64,000 nucleotides of DNA from WHSW01 sp963846165 (lineage in GTDB: Bacteria; Actinomycetota; Thermoleophilia; Solirubrobacterales; 70-9), in the NCBI GenBank assembly GCA_963846165.1, contig CAWJUU010000005.1, forward strand, positions 620,001-684,000. Direction: 5' to 3'. Of the stretch, positions 23,597 to 33,760 are shown one piece after another (within the stretch, counting starts at the first letter, position 1; the number at the start of each line of letters is the position of its first letter). The position numbers and the translations under genes were made by a program. The notes beneath the pieces are model-generated. The model ran no database searches. It worked only from the letters and a program-made list of their open reading frames with translations, and was not told the origin of the DNA.

Positions 23597-24659
23597 CATC
23601 CTGAGGACGAGCTCCGGCTCGAGCTCGAGGAAGGCGGCGAAGCGGGCGACGGTCTGTTCGAGGGCAGAGCGTTCGTCACGGCCGAGCTCCACGAACGTGG
23701 TCGCCTCCACCGTCACCGAGCGCTGCGACAGCGTGCGCTTCCAGCCGCCCACGGTGCGGCCGTCGATCGCGATCGTCCGGGTCAGCAGGCCCTCGCGTGG
23801 CGGCTCGCGGACGAGGTCGACGCGCAGGTCCTTGTAGGCGACGATGAGCTCGTCGTAGGTCGGCAGGAGCAGGGCCGCGGTGGCGCGCCGGCGCCTCGAC
23901 GGCGCTGCCGAGCGTGAACCACGCGGTCGCGTCATCGTCGGTCGCTTCCTCGATCCCCTTACAGAGGCCGATCGCGGTTCGTGCCTGGGTGAGCGTGAGC
24001 CCCGACCACCAGGAGAAGTCGCGCGCGGTCGCCGGCCCGTGACTGCGGAAGTAGCGCTTCGCGAGCTCGGCTAGCGCCGCGTCGCCGCTCGGCCCCCGAT
24101 CGGCGGGCGCGCGGTCGTCGAGCAGCATGTAGGTGTGCTGCCTGCCGCGACGCGGCCCGCTGCAGACGAGCTGCTCGAGCTCGGCGTGAATGAAGATGTA
24201 GCCGACCCTGAGCGAGTCTCCCTCGATCCCCTCGCGGGCAAGTGCCGCGACCAGCTCCTTGCGGGTCCGCGGCTCGCCTTCGGCGAGCTGGCGCGCGATC
24301 AACTTGTGGCAACGGGCCAGGGTCGGTCCGTCGAGCCCGGTCTGCCCGTACCAGTAGCGGTTCGCCGCGTGCACGCGGGGCGCGGTGAGCCGCAAGAGCC
24401 AGCGGATGTCCTCGGCGGCGACGAAGTGCCAGGTCGGGCGCATCACATGGGTGCGGAGAATCTCGCCGTCGGCGAAGGCGCGCTCGACGCCCGCTTCGGA
24501 GATCTCGCCTATTCGCTCGCCGAGCGACCACTTGACCTCGGCGAACTCCTGCGCCTGCACCGCGCCCGACCAGCGCACCGCCTCGGCCGGCGAGGCGAGC
24601 GGCTCGCCGGCGAGGCGCTGGCTCGCGTGACGCCGCCGGATCGTGGCCAGCGGGTCCAC
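23591..24659 (-). CDS. Winged-helix DNA-binding domain protein (HTH_42/YcaQ-like), one frameshift
   Basis: Starts MDPLATIRRRHASQRLAGEP; then VQAQEFAEVKWSLGERIGE, LRTHVMRPTWHFV and DFSWWSGLTLTQARTAIG, the pattern of the winged-helix HTH_42 family. Near 23,890 the frame breaks. The C-terminal part, LLPTYDELIVAYKDLRVDLV and TIAIDGRTVGGWKRTL, is in another frame and reaches 23,591. Joined, it would be about 355 residues, the family norm. E. coli YcaQ is a glycosylase for DNA cross-links; the actinobacterial branch is uncharacterised. The break is a single indel and may be a sequencing error. Confidence 0.8.
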
Positions 24660-24668
24660 CTTCGGCAG

Positions 24669-25862
24669 CTAGATGCGTACCGGGTCGCCGACGAGCTCGG
24701 CGTAGACCTCGGCGGTCGAGCGGGCTACGTCGGCCCAGTCGAATCCGAGGATGTGCTCGGAGCCCTCGGCGACGAGCCGCTCGCGTAGCTCGGTGTCGGT
24801 TAGCACGCGCTCGACCATCTCGCCGAGCGACTCGGGGTCGCGGGCACGGAAGCGCAGGCCGGCCTCTCCGTGGGAGACGATCTCGCGCAGGCCGCCGGTG
24901 TCGGCGACGATGCAGGGGCAGTCCGAGGCCATCGCCTCGAGCGCGACCAGCCCGAACGGCTCATAAAGCGACGGCACCACGCAGACGTCGGCGATCCGGT
25001 AGAGCGAGTGCAGCACGTCGTCGCCGATCCAGCCGAGGAAGGTGCCGTGCCCCATCAGCCCAAGCGCGGTCGCCTGCTTTCGCAGCTCCTGCTCGTGGGT
25101 CCCCGATCCGGCGACCAGAAAACGCGTCCCGGGTACCGCGTCGATCAGCCGCGGCATCGCCTCGAGCGCGAGCTGGAAACCCTTCTCATACACCAGCCGG
25201 CCGATCAGCAGCACGAGCTTCTCGTCGGGGGCGGCGAACTCCGAGCGCAGCCGGGCGAGCTCGGCGGCGTCGTGGGGCTGGAGGTCGTCGGGGTCGATCC
25301 CGTTCGGGATCACCGTGACCCGCTCCTCCTCGACCCCGAAGATGTCGGCGATCTGCTCACGCATGTAGTACGAGCAGGCGATCACCCGGTCGGCGCGGTT
25401 GGTGATCCAGCGCTCGACGCCGTGGATGTGGCTCTGGGGGTGCTTGTCGACCCAACCCTGGTGGCGCCCGTGCTCGGTCGCATGGATGGTCGCCACCAGC
25501 GGAGCATCGAACCGCCGGGCAAGGTGGTCGCCGGCCATCGCCACGAGCCAGTCGTGGCCGTGGACGAGGTCGAACTCGAAGCGGTCGCCGAGGTCGACCC
25601 CGGCGGCGAGCATGTCGGCGTTCATGCGCTCGACCCAGGCGACGAACTCGCCCAGGTCGGTCGGCCGCTTGGGCTCGCGGACGCGATGGATGTGCACGCC
25701 GCGGACCGTTTCCTCCTCGGGCGACTCCTCGCCGCCGCGGGTGAGGACATGGACCTCGGTCCCCTCTCGGGCCAGGCTCTCGGAGAGCTTGCGCACGTGG
25801 CGGGCGAGCCCGCCCTCGATCAGCGGCGGGTACTCCCAGGAGAGGATGAGAACGCGGTTCAA
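24669..25862 (-). CDS. GT4 glycosyltransferase, Rv3032-like alpha-1,4-glucosyltransferase
   Basis: A 397-residue GT-B enzyme. The N-terminal Rossmann half starts MNRVLILSWEYPPLIEGGLA with the glycine loop; the C-terminal half has LIGRLVYEKGF and the nucleotide-sugar motif EPFGLVALE. It is eight bases downstream of a GH57 gene, which itself follows a methyltransferase gene. This is the order and strand logic of Rv3030-Rv3031-Rv3032, where Rv3032 elongates the alpha-1,4-glucan of methylglucose lipopolysaccharide and glycogen. The donor is probably UDP- or ADP-glucose. Confidence 0.88.
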   Translation of the reverse strand: MNRVLILSWEYPPLIEGGLARHVRKLSESLAREGTEVHVLTRGGEESPEEETVRGVHIHRVREPKRPTDLGEFVAWVERMNADMLAAGVDLGDRFEFDLVHGHDWLVAMAGDHLARRFDAPLVATIHATEHGRHQGWVDKHPQSHIHGVERWITNRADRVIACSYYMREQIADIFGVEEERVTVIPNGIDPDDLQPHDAAELARLRSEFAAPDEKLVLLIGRLVYEKGFQLALEAMPRLIDAVPGTRFLVAGSGTHEQELRKQATALGLMGHGTFLGWIGDDVLHSLYRIADVCVVPSLYEPFGLVALEAMASDCPCIVADTGGLREIVSHGEAGLRFRARDPESLGEMVERVLTDTELRERLVAEGSEHILGFDWADVARSTAEVYAELVGDPVRI

Positions 25863-25869
25863 GGGGCTT

Positions 25870-27336
25870 TCAGGGCTCGAGCAGGGGGCTCAGGGCGAGG
25901 TCTGGCGCAAGGTTTCGCATTCGCGCGTCCGGCGGCTCGGCGGCGCAGTTTATGGCCTCGAGCAGGGACCCGGCGTGACCGGTGGTGCGTTGATAGGGAT
26001 AGTCGCCGGCCTGGCGGCGGCGGTCGAGGAAGGCCCAGTCGCTCGCCTGGAGCGCGAGCAGCTCACGCGCCGCACGCTCAGCTGCGGCCGCCGGGATCCC
26101 GGCGCTGACCCCGCGCAGGACCCGAAGCTCGAGCCGGCGCGCCGCCCGGGCGAGGTCGGCGACCTCGGGCGAGTCCCAGGTGCGCATGTCCTTGCCCTCG
26201 CCCCAGGTCGAGGGCCGAAGCGGCCGCGGCTCGGGATCGTGGCGCTCGCGGGCCTCGCTCAGGGTGACCAGCTCCACGCCCTCGGCGGCTGAGAGCCTGA
26301 GCACCTCGGCCAGCCAGGTCGGGCCCTCCCACCACCAGTGCCCGAGCAGCTCGGTGTCGATCGCGAACACGATCAGGCCCCGGCGGCCGCGCTCGGACGC
26401 AAAGCGCTCGAGCCGCTGCGCCGCCGCGCGAACGAAGTCCCGAGCATGCGCGCGTGCCCGGGCCTCGGCGGCGGCAGGGTCGTACGGGTCGCCGCCTATC
26501 GCCCACGGGCGAGCGCCGCGCAGTGACTTGCGGTGAAAGTCGGCGTAGGCGGGGTCGGAGGGGTAGCCGTCCATCGACCAAAGCCACCCGACCGCCTCCC
26601 AGTCGATCGTCAAGGCGACGGGCCCGCCTGGTGTGGCGACCGGAGTCAGCGCGGCGAGTGGCTCCTCGTGGGCGCTCTGGTCGGTGCAGAAGCAGGCCAG
26701 CTCGCGCTCGGCCAGCAGGCGCTCGAGGCCGGGCTCATACGCGCACTCGGGAAACCAGAAGCCCGCGGGCTCGCCGAAGCGACGCCGGTGCGAGCGCAGC
26801 CCGGCGTCGACCTGGAGCCGGCGGCCGGCGAGCGTTGCCACCAACGGGAGCACGGCATGGCTCGCCGCCGAGGCCATCAGCTCGACCCGCCCCGCCGCGG
26901 CGGGCTCGCTGAAGAGCGCGAGCAGGTCGCCGTCGAGCGATTCGAGCCGTGCCAGTGCCGCCCGGTAGCGCTCGGCCTCGGCGCGGCATGCGTCCCGGCA
27001 GGGCTCCTCGACGTCGTCGACGTCGGCCTCTGCCGACCCGATCCGGTACCGGCGCACGAATTCGGCGAGGCGTTCCGGCACCCCGGACGCCTCGAGCTGG
27101 TCGGCGAGCACCGGGGTGACGGTCATCGTCAGGCGCTCGGCGGCCTCGCAGACCGGCACGTACGAGCGGATCACCGCGTCGAACAGCCACTCCTCGCCGA
27201 ACGGGTAGGTGCCGAAGCCCTCGACGTAGGGCATGTGGGAGTGGAGCACGATTGCGAGGTCGCCTACTGCGTTACTCGACGGCCGTGGGACGGGGGGCTT
27301 GTGGCGCGCGGGTCCTGTCACCGGAACAAACCCCAA
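25870..27336 (-). CDS. GH57 1,4-alpha-glucan branching enzyme, Rv3031-like
   Basis: A 488-residue GH57 protein. Conserved regions in order: LHSHMPYVEG (region 1), ASAASHAVLP (region 2), GFWFPECAYEPGL with the nucleophile Glu (region 3) and FAIDTELLGHWWWEG with the acid Asp (region 4). A C-terminal helical domain includes WAFLDRRRQAGDYPYQRTTGH. GH57 branching enzymes introduce alpha-1,6 branches. The annotated TTG start adds about 25 residues before the domain and is uncertain. It is eight bases from the GT4 gene and 67 bases from the methyltransferase gene. Confidence 0.9.
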   Translation of the reverse strand: MGFVPVTGPARHKPPVPRPSSNAVGDLAIVLHSHMPYVEGFGTYPFGEEWLFDAVIRSYVPVCEAAERLTMTVTPVLADQLEASGVPERLAEFVRRYRIGSAEADVDDVEEPCRDACRAEAERYRAALARLESLDGDLLALFSEPAAAGRVELMASAASHAVLPLVATLAGRRLQVDAGLRSHRRRFGEPAGFWFPECAYEPGLERLLAERELACFCTDQSAHEEPLAALTPVATPGGPVALTIDWEAVGWLWSMDGYPSDPAYADFHRKSLRGARPWAIGGDPYDPAAAEARARAHARDFVRAAAQRLERFASERGRRGLIVFAIDTELLGHWWWEGPTWLAEVLRLSAAEGVELVTLSEARERHDPEPRPLRPSTWGEGKDMRTWDSPEVADLARAARRLELRVLRGVSAGIPAAAAERAARELLALQASDWAFLDRRRQAGDYPYQRTTGHAGSLLEAINCAAEPPDARMRNLAPDLALSPLLEP

Positions 27337-27403
27337 TCACGCGCGCGGAGCGCGCGTGGTCGGGGCCCTTTCCGGCGCCACCCGCGCGAGATGCGTGGTC
27401 GGT

Positions 27404-28197
27404 TCACGAGTGACACACGGCCACGAAGTCGAGGGCCTTGTCGAGGTCGCGATCGGCTTCTGGCTTGATCGAGAAGTCGGAGGCGGTGATCGCGGGGACG
27501 AAGCGGTCGTAGAAGGGCTTGGTGATCCGAAGCGTCGCGTGGACGCGGTCCCAGCCGGCGCGGAGCGCGAGCTCGTGCAGGCGCAGCTTGCGGGCGTGAA
27601 AGAGGCCGTAGAGCTCGACCCGATCGAAGCGGGGCGCGAGCAGCTCGCGGTACTCGGCGGCCGTGTACTCGCGCAGGTGCCAGGGGTTGTCGGACTTCTC
27701 GCGCGCCCTCCGGGGCGAGCGTGAGCCGGTTCGGGGTCGTCACGTAGCCGATCGCGGCGGCACGCGGCGAAGCCGTCGAGCAGCGTCCCGGGTCGGCGAT
27801 GTGCTCGATCGTCTGGCAGGAAGACGATCGCGTCGCGGGGCCCCTCGAAGGACTCGACCAGGGCTCGCTCGAAGCGCAGGTTCGGGCGCCGGTAGCGAAG
27901 CCGGGCGTGCTCGTGGGCCTCCGGGTTCGCGTCGACACCGACGACGTCGGCGGCGGTTCGGGCGAGCACGTCGGAGCCGTAGCCCTCGCCGCAGGCGAGG
28001 TCGGCGACCCGGAGGCCGCGCACGCGCTCGGCGATCCACTCGTAGACGGCGAGATGGCGCCGGAACCAGTAGTTCTCCTCGGGCACGTCGGGCAGCGTGC
28101 GCTCGCCGGTGAGCTGCAGCGGCGGCACCCCGGCGGGCTGGTTCTGTTGCAGGTGCGGCTCGTCAAGGGCGCTGACCGTAGCGGGAGGTCCTACCAT
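27404..28197 (-). CDS. Class I SAM methyltransferase, Rv3030-like (frameshifted as assembled)
   Basis: It starts near 28,197. After a polar lead comes LTGERTLPDVPEENYWFRRH, then the SAM motif VADLACGEGYGSDVLA. Near 27,810 the frame shifts: TIEHIADPG and GYVTTPNRLTLAPEG are in a second frame. A third frame carries NPWHLREYTAAEYRELLAP through to FSIKPEADRDLDKALDFVAV and the TGA at 27,404. All conserved parts are present, so the breaks are probably sequence errors. It heads the methyltransferase-GH57-GT4 operon and is the likely sugar O-methyltransferase of that pathway. Confidence 0.75.
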
Positions 28198-28205
28198 CTG
28201 CCGCC

Positions 28206-29180
28206 GTGCCCGCCGGCCCGACAGCGACGCCCGATCAGATCAGGGACGTCAACACGCGCTACCACGACGCCGCCGCGGCGGAGTACGACGTCAAGTGGGG
28301 GATCGACTTCGGCGAGGTCGGTCAGCGGCAGGTGCTCGGCAAAGCTGCGCAAGGCGCTCGGCCGCGAACCCGGGCCGAGTGCGTTCGGCGACGCGCTCGA
28401 GATCGGCGCCGGGACCGGCTACTTCAGCCTCAACCTCGCCCAGCTCGGCGTGATCGAGCGCCCGACCGCGACCGACATCTCGCCGGGGATGCTGGCGACC
28501 CTCGAGGGCTCGGCGACGGCGCTCGGGGTCGCGGTCGAGACCGTTGCCGCCGAGGCCGAGCAGCTGCCGTTCGCCGACCGGAGCTTCGACCTCGTCTTCG
28601 GCCACGCGGTCCTTCACCACATCCCCGACCTCGAGCGCGCCTTCGGCGAGTTCCCGCGCGTGCTCCGCCCGGGCGGCGTCGTCGCCTTCTGCGGCGAGCC
28701 CTCGCGCTACGGCGACCGGCTCGCCGCGCTGCCGAAGCGGGTCGGCCTCCTCGCCGCGCCCGATCTGGCGGCGCCTGGTCGGTGCGTCCGCGGCGCGATC
28801 GCGGCGCCGAGGACGCGACCGACGGCCACGAGCTCGAGCCCGAGGTCGACGTCCACGCCTTCGCCCCCGGCGACCTCGCCGAGCTCGCTCACCGCGCCGG
28901 GCTCACCGACGTCCGCGTCCGCGGCGAGGAGCTGCTCGCCAACGTCTACGGCTGGCTGATGCGCACGCTCGAGGCGACCGCCGAGCCCGACGAGGTGCCC
29001 GCCGCGTGGCGACGGTTCGCCTTCCGCAGCTACATCGCCCTGCAGCGCGTCGACACCGCGCTGCTCGAGCCTCGCCTGCCCCCGCAGCTCTTCTACAACC
29101 TCGTGCTCAGCGCGCGCAATAGGAAGCGGAACGATCGCGGCCGCACCTCACCAGTGAACGTCCCGGACTCCCTCCTATAG
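28206..29180 (+). CDS. Class I SAM methyltransferase (two frameshifts)
   Basis: Divergent from the preceding methyltransferase, with only eight bases between the starts. GTG 28206 reads VPAGPTATPDQIRDVNTRYH. A frame change near 28,343 (AAA where AA keeps frame) leads to FGDALEIGAGTGYFSLNL (SAM site), FADRSFDLVFGHAVLHHIPD and VLRPGGVVAFCGEPS. A second change near 28,790 leads to VHAFAPGDLAELAHRAGLTD and LPPQLFYNLVLSAR. About 320 residues when joined. The substrate is unknown; the late hydrophobic end suggests a lipid or quinone-like acceptor. Confidence 0.7.
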   Translation: MPAGPTATPDQIRDVNTRYHDAAAAEYDVKWGIDFGEVGQRQVLGKAAQGARPRTRAECVRRRARDRRRDRLLQPQPRPARRDRAPDRDRHLAGDAGDPRGLGDGARGRGRDRCRRGRAAAVRRPELRPRLRPRGPSPHPRPRARLRRVPARAPPGRRRRLLRRALALRRPARRAAEAGRPPRRARSGGAWSVRPRRDRGAEDATDGHELEPEVDVHAFAPGDLAELAHRAGLTDVRVRGEELLANVYGWLMRTLEATAEPDEVPAAWRRFAFRSYIALQRVDTALLEPRLPPQLFYNLVLSARNRKRNDRGRTSPVNVPDSLL

Positions 29181-29212
29181 CGCCGCTCCCGGACGTTAAC
29201 CGCCCCGCGGCG

Positions 29213-30950
29213 CTAGCCGAACGTGAACGCGTAGCCCGAATCCGGGCTCGAAGCGGAGCTCGAGCATGTGCGCGCCGGCCTCGGGAGGTCGACGAGGCGG
29301 TAGAGGCGCTGGTCGGTGATCGTCGCCGTGCCCGCCGTGACGTCATCGCCCGCGTCCGCGTCGGCGAATCGGCTCGCCGTCGAGCAGCACCTCGACCTCG
29401 GCCGGGCCGCCCTCGGCACCGAGGACGAGGAAGACGCGCCGGGCCTGGAATTCGAGCGAGAGCGTCGCCTCGGCGACCGACGGTCGCGGACTCTCGGTCG
29501 GCACGCCAGCGGCCGCCGAGGCCGAACTCGTTCAGGCCGAGCGAGTCGGGGTCGGGCGCGCTCGTAGTCGCTGGTGCCCGTCCGCGGCTGCTCGACGAAC
29601 CCCTCGGCGCGGTCGGTGCCGAGGTAGGTCTCGGGCGTGCGCAGCGCCGGATCGGCCGTCTCGGCGGTCTGCTCCGGCGCTCCCTGCCCGAGCTTCGCGT
29701 CGCCGGCATCGGCGAGCAGCGAGCGGATCGCCTCCTCGGTCTCCTCGTAGGACGCCCTCGCCGAAGTGGGCGTAGCGGACGCGGCCGTCGGCGTCGATCA
29801 GGTACTTCGCCGGCCAGTACTGGTTGCCGAAGGCGGTCCAGGTGCCGAACTCGTTGTCCTGGACCACCGGGTAGGGGAGGTCGTGCTCGTCGATCGCGTC
29901 GGCGACGTTGCCCGCGTCGCGCTCGAAGGCGAACTCGGGCGCGTGCACGCCGACGATCGTCAGGCCGTCGTCGCGGTACTCGGCGTCCCAGGCGCGCAGG
30001 TAGGGCAGCGTGCGGATGCAGTTGATGCAGGTGTAGGTCCAGAAGTCGATCAGCACCACCCTGTCCTGGGCGGTCAGCTCGGAGATCGAGAGCTCCGCGG
30101 CTCGGTGTTGAACCACTCCCCGGCGTCGACGAAGTCGGGCGCGGCGCCGTAGTCGGGCAGCTCGACCCCCGCCGCCGCCTCCTCCGCGCCGCCCTCGGCC
30201 GCGCCCTCGGCCGCCGCGCACCGCGGCGAGGTCCTCGGCGACCGCCTCGGACTCCTCCAGCTCGCCGCTCGGGTTGACGAGCACCGCCGGCAGGTCGTCG
30301 GCGATCGCATTCTGGAACTTGCAGGTCGAGGTCGGCGGACATCGCGAGCGCGACGCACGACCATCACGGCGCCGGTCGCCATCTGGATCGCGGCGCGGTA
30401 GGGGCTTGATGCGGTCGGCGAGCCGGCGGCCGCCGAGCATCAGCAGGTAGAGCACGGCGGCCGAGCCGACCGCGTAGGAGAGCGCGACCGCGAGCTTGCC
30501 GGCAGTGAAGTCCTGCGACGCCGAGACGGTGATCACGCCGGCGAGGATCGGCCCGGCGCAGGGGGCGTAGACGAGCCCGAGGCTGGCGCCGAGCAGGAGC
30601 CCGGAGCCGAAGCCGTCGCCGCCGATCCGCGCCGGGCCGGGCGCGATCCGCGAGACCAAGGCCTCGATCCGGTCGGCGAGGGGCGGGATCAGCAGCGAGA
30701 CCCCGAATACCAGCAGGGTGAGCGATCGCCAGCGTGCGCACGAGGCCGTCGGGGAGGCCGAGGGCGTCGATGACGTAGACGAGCGCGACGGTGGCGAAGG
30801 TGAACGAGCCAGCACGATCCCGGTGACGACGCCCAGCGGCCGGCGCCGGCCGCCCGTGACGCCGGCGCCGAGGACCGCGGGCAGCACCGGCAGCACGCAC
30901 GGCGAGAGCGCCGTTGCGGCGCCCGCGAGGAGCGCGAACAGCATCAACAA
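29213..30950 (-). CDS. DipZ-like CcdA-thioredoxin fusion protein (many frameshifts)
   Basis: Joined across frames it would be about 579 residues, the length of actinobacterial DipZ. The N-terminal CcdA part has ATALSPCVLPVLPAVLGAG and LGLVYAPCAGPILAGVIT, the two membrane Cys that carry reducing power across the membrane. The extracellular thioredoxin domain follows: VVLIDFWTYTCINCIRTLPY (CxxC) and WPAKYLIDADGRVRYAHFGE. The C-terminal beta domain ends SGYAFTFG at 29,213. At least six frame changes occur; because every conserved block survives, consensus errors are more likely than decay. Probable role: reducing periplasmic or wall-side disulfides, possibly for cytochrome c. Confidence 0.78.
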
Positions 30951-31022
30951 GACCAGTCAGACGAGGGTCTCGCGAGCGCCTAAAGCGTTACTGAACCGCC
31001 GCGCACCGGGTAGCGTCCGCGC

Positions 31023-32424
31023 ATGGATCTCCGAGACCGACGTCGTCGTCGTCGGCGCCGGCTTCGCCGGCCTCGCTGCGGCGCGGGCGCTCGGGCAGCA
31101 GGGGCCGACGTGGTCGTGCTCGAGGCTCGCGAGCGGGTCGGCGGGCGGACGGTGAACGAGGCGATCGGCGACGGCGAGGTGGTCGAGATGGGCGGCCAGT
31201 GGGTCGGCCCGACCCAGGACCGGGTCGTCGCGCTGGCCGCCGAGCTCGGGGTCGAGACCTTCCCGACCCACACCGAGGGCGCCAACCTGCTCGGCTCGAC
31301 GGCCGGCTGCGCCGCTACCGGGGCACGATCCCGCGGCTCGGCCCGGTCGCGCTGCTCGACGTCGCCCGCGCCCTGCGCAAGCTCGACCGGCTCTCGCGCG
31401 CGATCGACCCCGCCGCGCCCTGGGACGTCGGCCGCAGCCGCGCGCCTCGATGCGACCAGCCTCGCCGACTGGATCGAGCGAACGATGCTCAGCGGCACCG
31501 CGAAACGGCTGATGCGGGTCGCCGGGCGCACCATCTGGGGCGCCGAGCCCGAGGAGCTCTCGCTGCTTCACTCGCCTTCTACCTGCGCTCGGCGGGCAGC
31601 TTCGAGCTGCTCGCCGACGTCGAGGGCGGCGCACAGCAGGATCGCTTCGTCGGCGGCTCGCAGCTGTCGCGATGCGGGTGGCGGCGGAGCTCGGCGATCG
31701 GGTGCGTGCTGAACGCGCCGGTGACGCGGATCGCACACGGAGCGGCGGCGGCGACGGGTGCTCGCCGACGGCGTCGAGCTGCGACGCCAAGCGCGCCGTC
31801 GTCGCGATCCCGCCGCCGCTGACCGCGCGCGATCGAGTTCGACCCGCCGCTGCCGCCTGCGCGCACGCCAGCTCGCCCAGCGCATGCCCCAGGGCTGGCT
31901 GGTCAAGATGACCGCCGTCTACGCCGAGCCGTTCTGGCGCGCCGACGGCCTCTCCGGTGAGGCGGTCAGCGACCGGGCCCGGTGACGGTCGACCTTCGAC
32001 AACACCCCGCCGGAGGGCTCACCGGGCGCGCTGGTCGGCTTCATCGGCGGCCGCGACGCGCGCGCCTTCGCCCGGCTCGGCAAGTCCGAGCGCCGCGACG
32101 CCGTGCTCGGCTGCTTCGAGTCGCTCTTCGGCCCGCAGGCCCGAGCCGCGAGCGCTATATCGAGCGCGACTGGGCGGCGGAGCCCTGGGCGGCGGCGGCC
32201 CGGTCTGCAATCGCGACCGGCGGCTGGACGGCCTCGGGGCCGGCGCTGCGCGAGCCGGTCGGCCCGATCCACTGGGCCGGAGCGGAGACCGCGACCCGCT
32301 GGTCCGGCTACATCGACGGCGCCGTCAGCTCGGGCGAGCGCGCCGCCGCGAGGTCCTCGCGGCGCTCGACACGGCTGAGCGGTCGGGCTGGGGATCGGGC
32401 CGGTGGCGTTCCGCTCGGGCCTAG
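31023..32424 (+). CDS. Flavin monoamine oxidase (many frameshifts)
   Basis: The FAD motif VVVVGAGFAGLAAARALGQQ is followed by ERVGGRTVNEAI and EMGGQWVGPTQDRV, the amine-oxidase core. Later blocks are MLSGTAKRLMRVAGRTIWGA, QGWLVKMTAVYAEPFWR and the C-terminal FAD site GPIHWAGAETATRWSGYIDG. The start ATG at 31,023 needs a one-base correction to join the FAD motif. Breaks near 31,101 (GGGG for GGGGG) and 31,294 (one C lost) are in short homopolymers. The last frame ends at TAG 32,422-32,424, inside the left terminal repeat of the adjacent TIR element. Confidence 0.75.
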
Positions 32425-32577
32425 CGGTGCGAATCGGCTCGCGAGCGCATTGGCGACGTGCTCGGATAGCGGGCCAGTGCCGTTGCGCCCGAGGCCGGCC
32501 AGACGCCGCGCGACGCGAACTCCTCCCTCAGCAAAGGACCGCGCTTCGCGCCGCGACGGCCCGAGCGAAACGCCACC
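32402..32577. repeat. TIR repeat family, copy 2 (176 bp, short form)
   Basis: It starts GGTGGCGTTCCGCTCGGGCC and ends GGCCCGAGCGAAACGCCACC: 20-bp terminal inverted repeats with one mismatch. The interior keeps ATTGGCGAC, CGGATAGCGG and GCGCCCGAGGCCGGCC, aligning with 45,012-45,080 of copy 3 in the same orientation, but lacks the outer GGGTTCGTT arms. It lies between two convergent genes and supplies their ends. Confidence 0.72.
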
Positions 32578-33727
32578 AGCCAGCGCCGCCCGACCTACCG
32601 GCGCCCTCGCGTCCGCGCGCCGGCAGCGGAACAGCTTCACCTCGCCGTCGATCCCCTTGAGCCGGCGCGCGCCGGCGAACGACCAGCGTAGGCGTCGGCG
32701 AGTGCATCGTGAACGCCCTCGGCGGCGAGCACGCTTCCCGGGCGCGCGATCGCGGTGATCCGGCTGGCGAGGTTGACGGGCCGCCCGTACCAGTCGCCCG
32801 CTCGCGGGAGCGCCGGGCCGCCCGGCCGACGCCGGCCCGCAGCAGCGGGAAGTCCTCGCCCTCGGCCGCTGCCGCCTCGACCAGCGCGAGCGCCGCCTCG
32901 ACCACCGGCGCCGGCTCGGGGCCGACGAGCATCGCCGCGTCGCCGATCAGCTTCACCAGCCGCACCGGGGGCTCGACCGCCGCGGCGGCGAGCTCGGCGA
33001 GCCGCCCGGTGACCGTGCCGAGCTCCTCGGGCGCCAGCATCTCGCCGAGCGCGCGTGAAGCCGACCAGGTCGGCGAAGCAGAGCGTCGCCTCCTGCGCCG
33101 AGCTCGAGCCTGCCCGGCGAGCACGCCGCCCGGCCGAGCGCGTCGTGGCGGATCTGCTCGCGCAGGTGCAGGTTGAGGACGTAGCGAGAGCGACTCGCCG
33201 ACCAGCGGCGTGAAGGCCTCGCGCCGCCGCGGCAAGCCGCGTCGCGACCTCGTACTCGGTGTCGCCGGCGCGCGAGGAGGGCGTCGGCGACCAGGCGTCG
33301 GTTCGCGGCCGCGAGCTGCGACATCGTCATCCCGAGCAGCCGCGCGATCTCGAGGATGCCCTCGTCCGGAAGCCCGCCGTCGCGCAGCGCTGCAACCCGC
33401 TTCGCCGCCTCGACGTCCGGCCTCGGTGAACGCCGCGACGTCGTCGGCCGGAATCGCGAGGCCGAGCGAGCGCCATTGCGTCACGAGGAACTCGCGCGGC
33501 AGGCCCGACCGCTCGGCGATCTCGCCGGCGGTGAAGCGTTGGCCGCCGCCGTCGAGCACGCGCTCGACCGGCAGCAGCGCGAGCCGGTCCTCGTCGACCG
33601 CGCGTCGCAGCTCCTCGAGCGCGACTCCGTCGTCGGCGAGCTCGGCGAGCAGCCGCAGCCGTGCCTCGCGTGCCTTGCCGCGCGTCCCCTCGAGCAGCCC
33701 CTCGGCATCGAAATCGATCTCGGTCAT
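32528..33727 (-). CDS. Class III adenylate/guanylate cyclase with N-terminal HTH-like regulatory domain (frameshifted)
   Basis: It starts MTEIDFDAEGLLEGTRGKAR at 33727. The N-terminal 150 residues include FTAGEIAERSGLPREFLVTQ and EGILEIARLLGMTMSQLAAA, HTH-like segments seen in the autoinhibitory part of Rv1264-type cyclases. The catalytic domain, read across frames, has FADLVGFTRLGEML with a metal Asp, LVKLIGDAAMLVG with the second Asp, and RRLKGIDGEVKLFRCRR at the end. The exact C-terminus is unclear, because the last frame runs into the TIR repeat. At least three indels interrupt the frame. Confidence 0.75.
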   Translation of the reverse strand: MTEIDFDAEGLLEGTRGKAREARLRLLAELADDGVALEELRRAVDEDRLALLPVERVLDGGGQRFTAGEIAERSGLPREFLVTQWRSLGLAIPADDVAAFTEAGRRGGEAGCSAARRRASGRGHPRDRAAARDDDVAARGREPTPGRRRPPRAPATPSTRSRRGLPRRREAFTPLVGESLSLRPQPAPARADPPRRARPGGVLAGQARARRRRRRSASPTWSASRALGEMLAPEELGTVTGRLAELAAAAVEPPVRLVKLIGDAAMLVGPEPAPVVEAALALVEAAAAEGEDFPLLRAGVGRAARRSRERATGTGGPSTSPAGSPRSRAREACSPPRAFTMHSPTPTLVVRRRAPAQGDRRRGEAVPLPARGREGAGRSGGAGWWRFARAVAARSAVLC

Positions 33728-33760
33728 GTGGTCGCTGATTCTGCCTCTTACAATCCGTGC

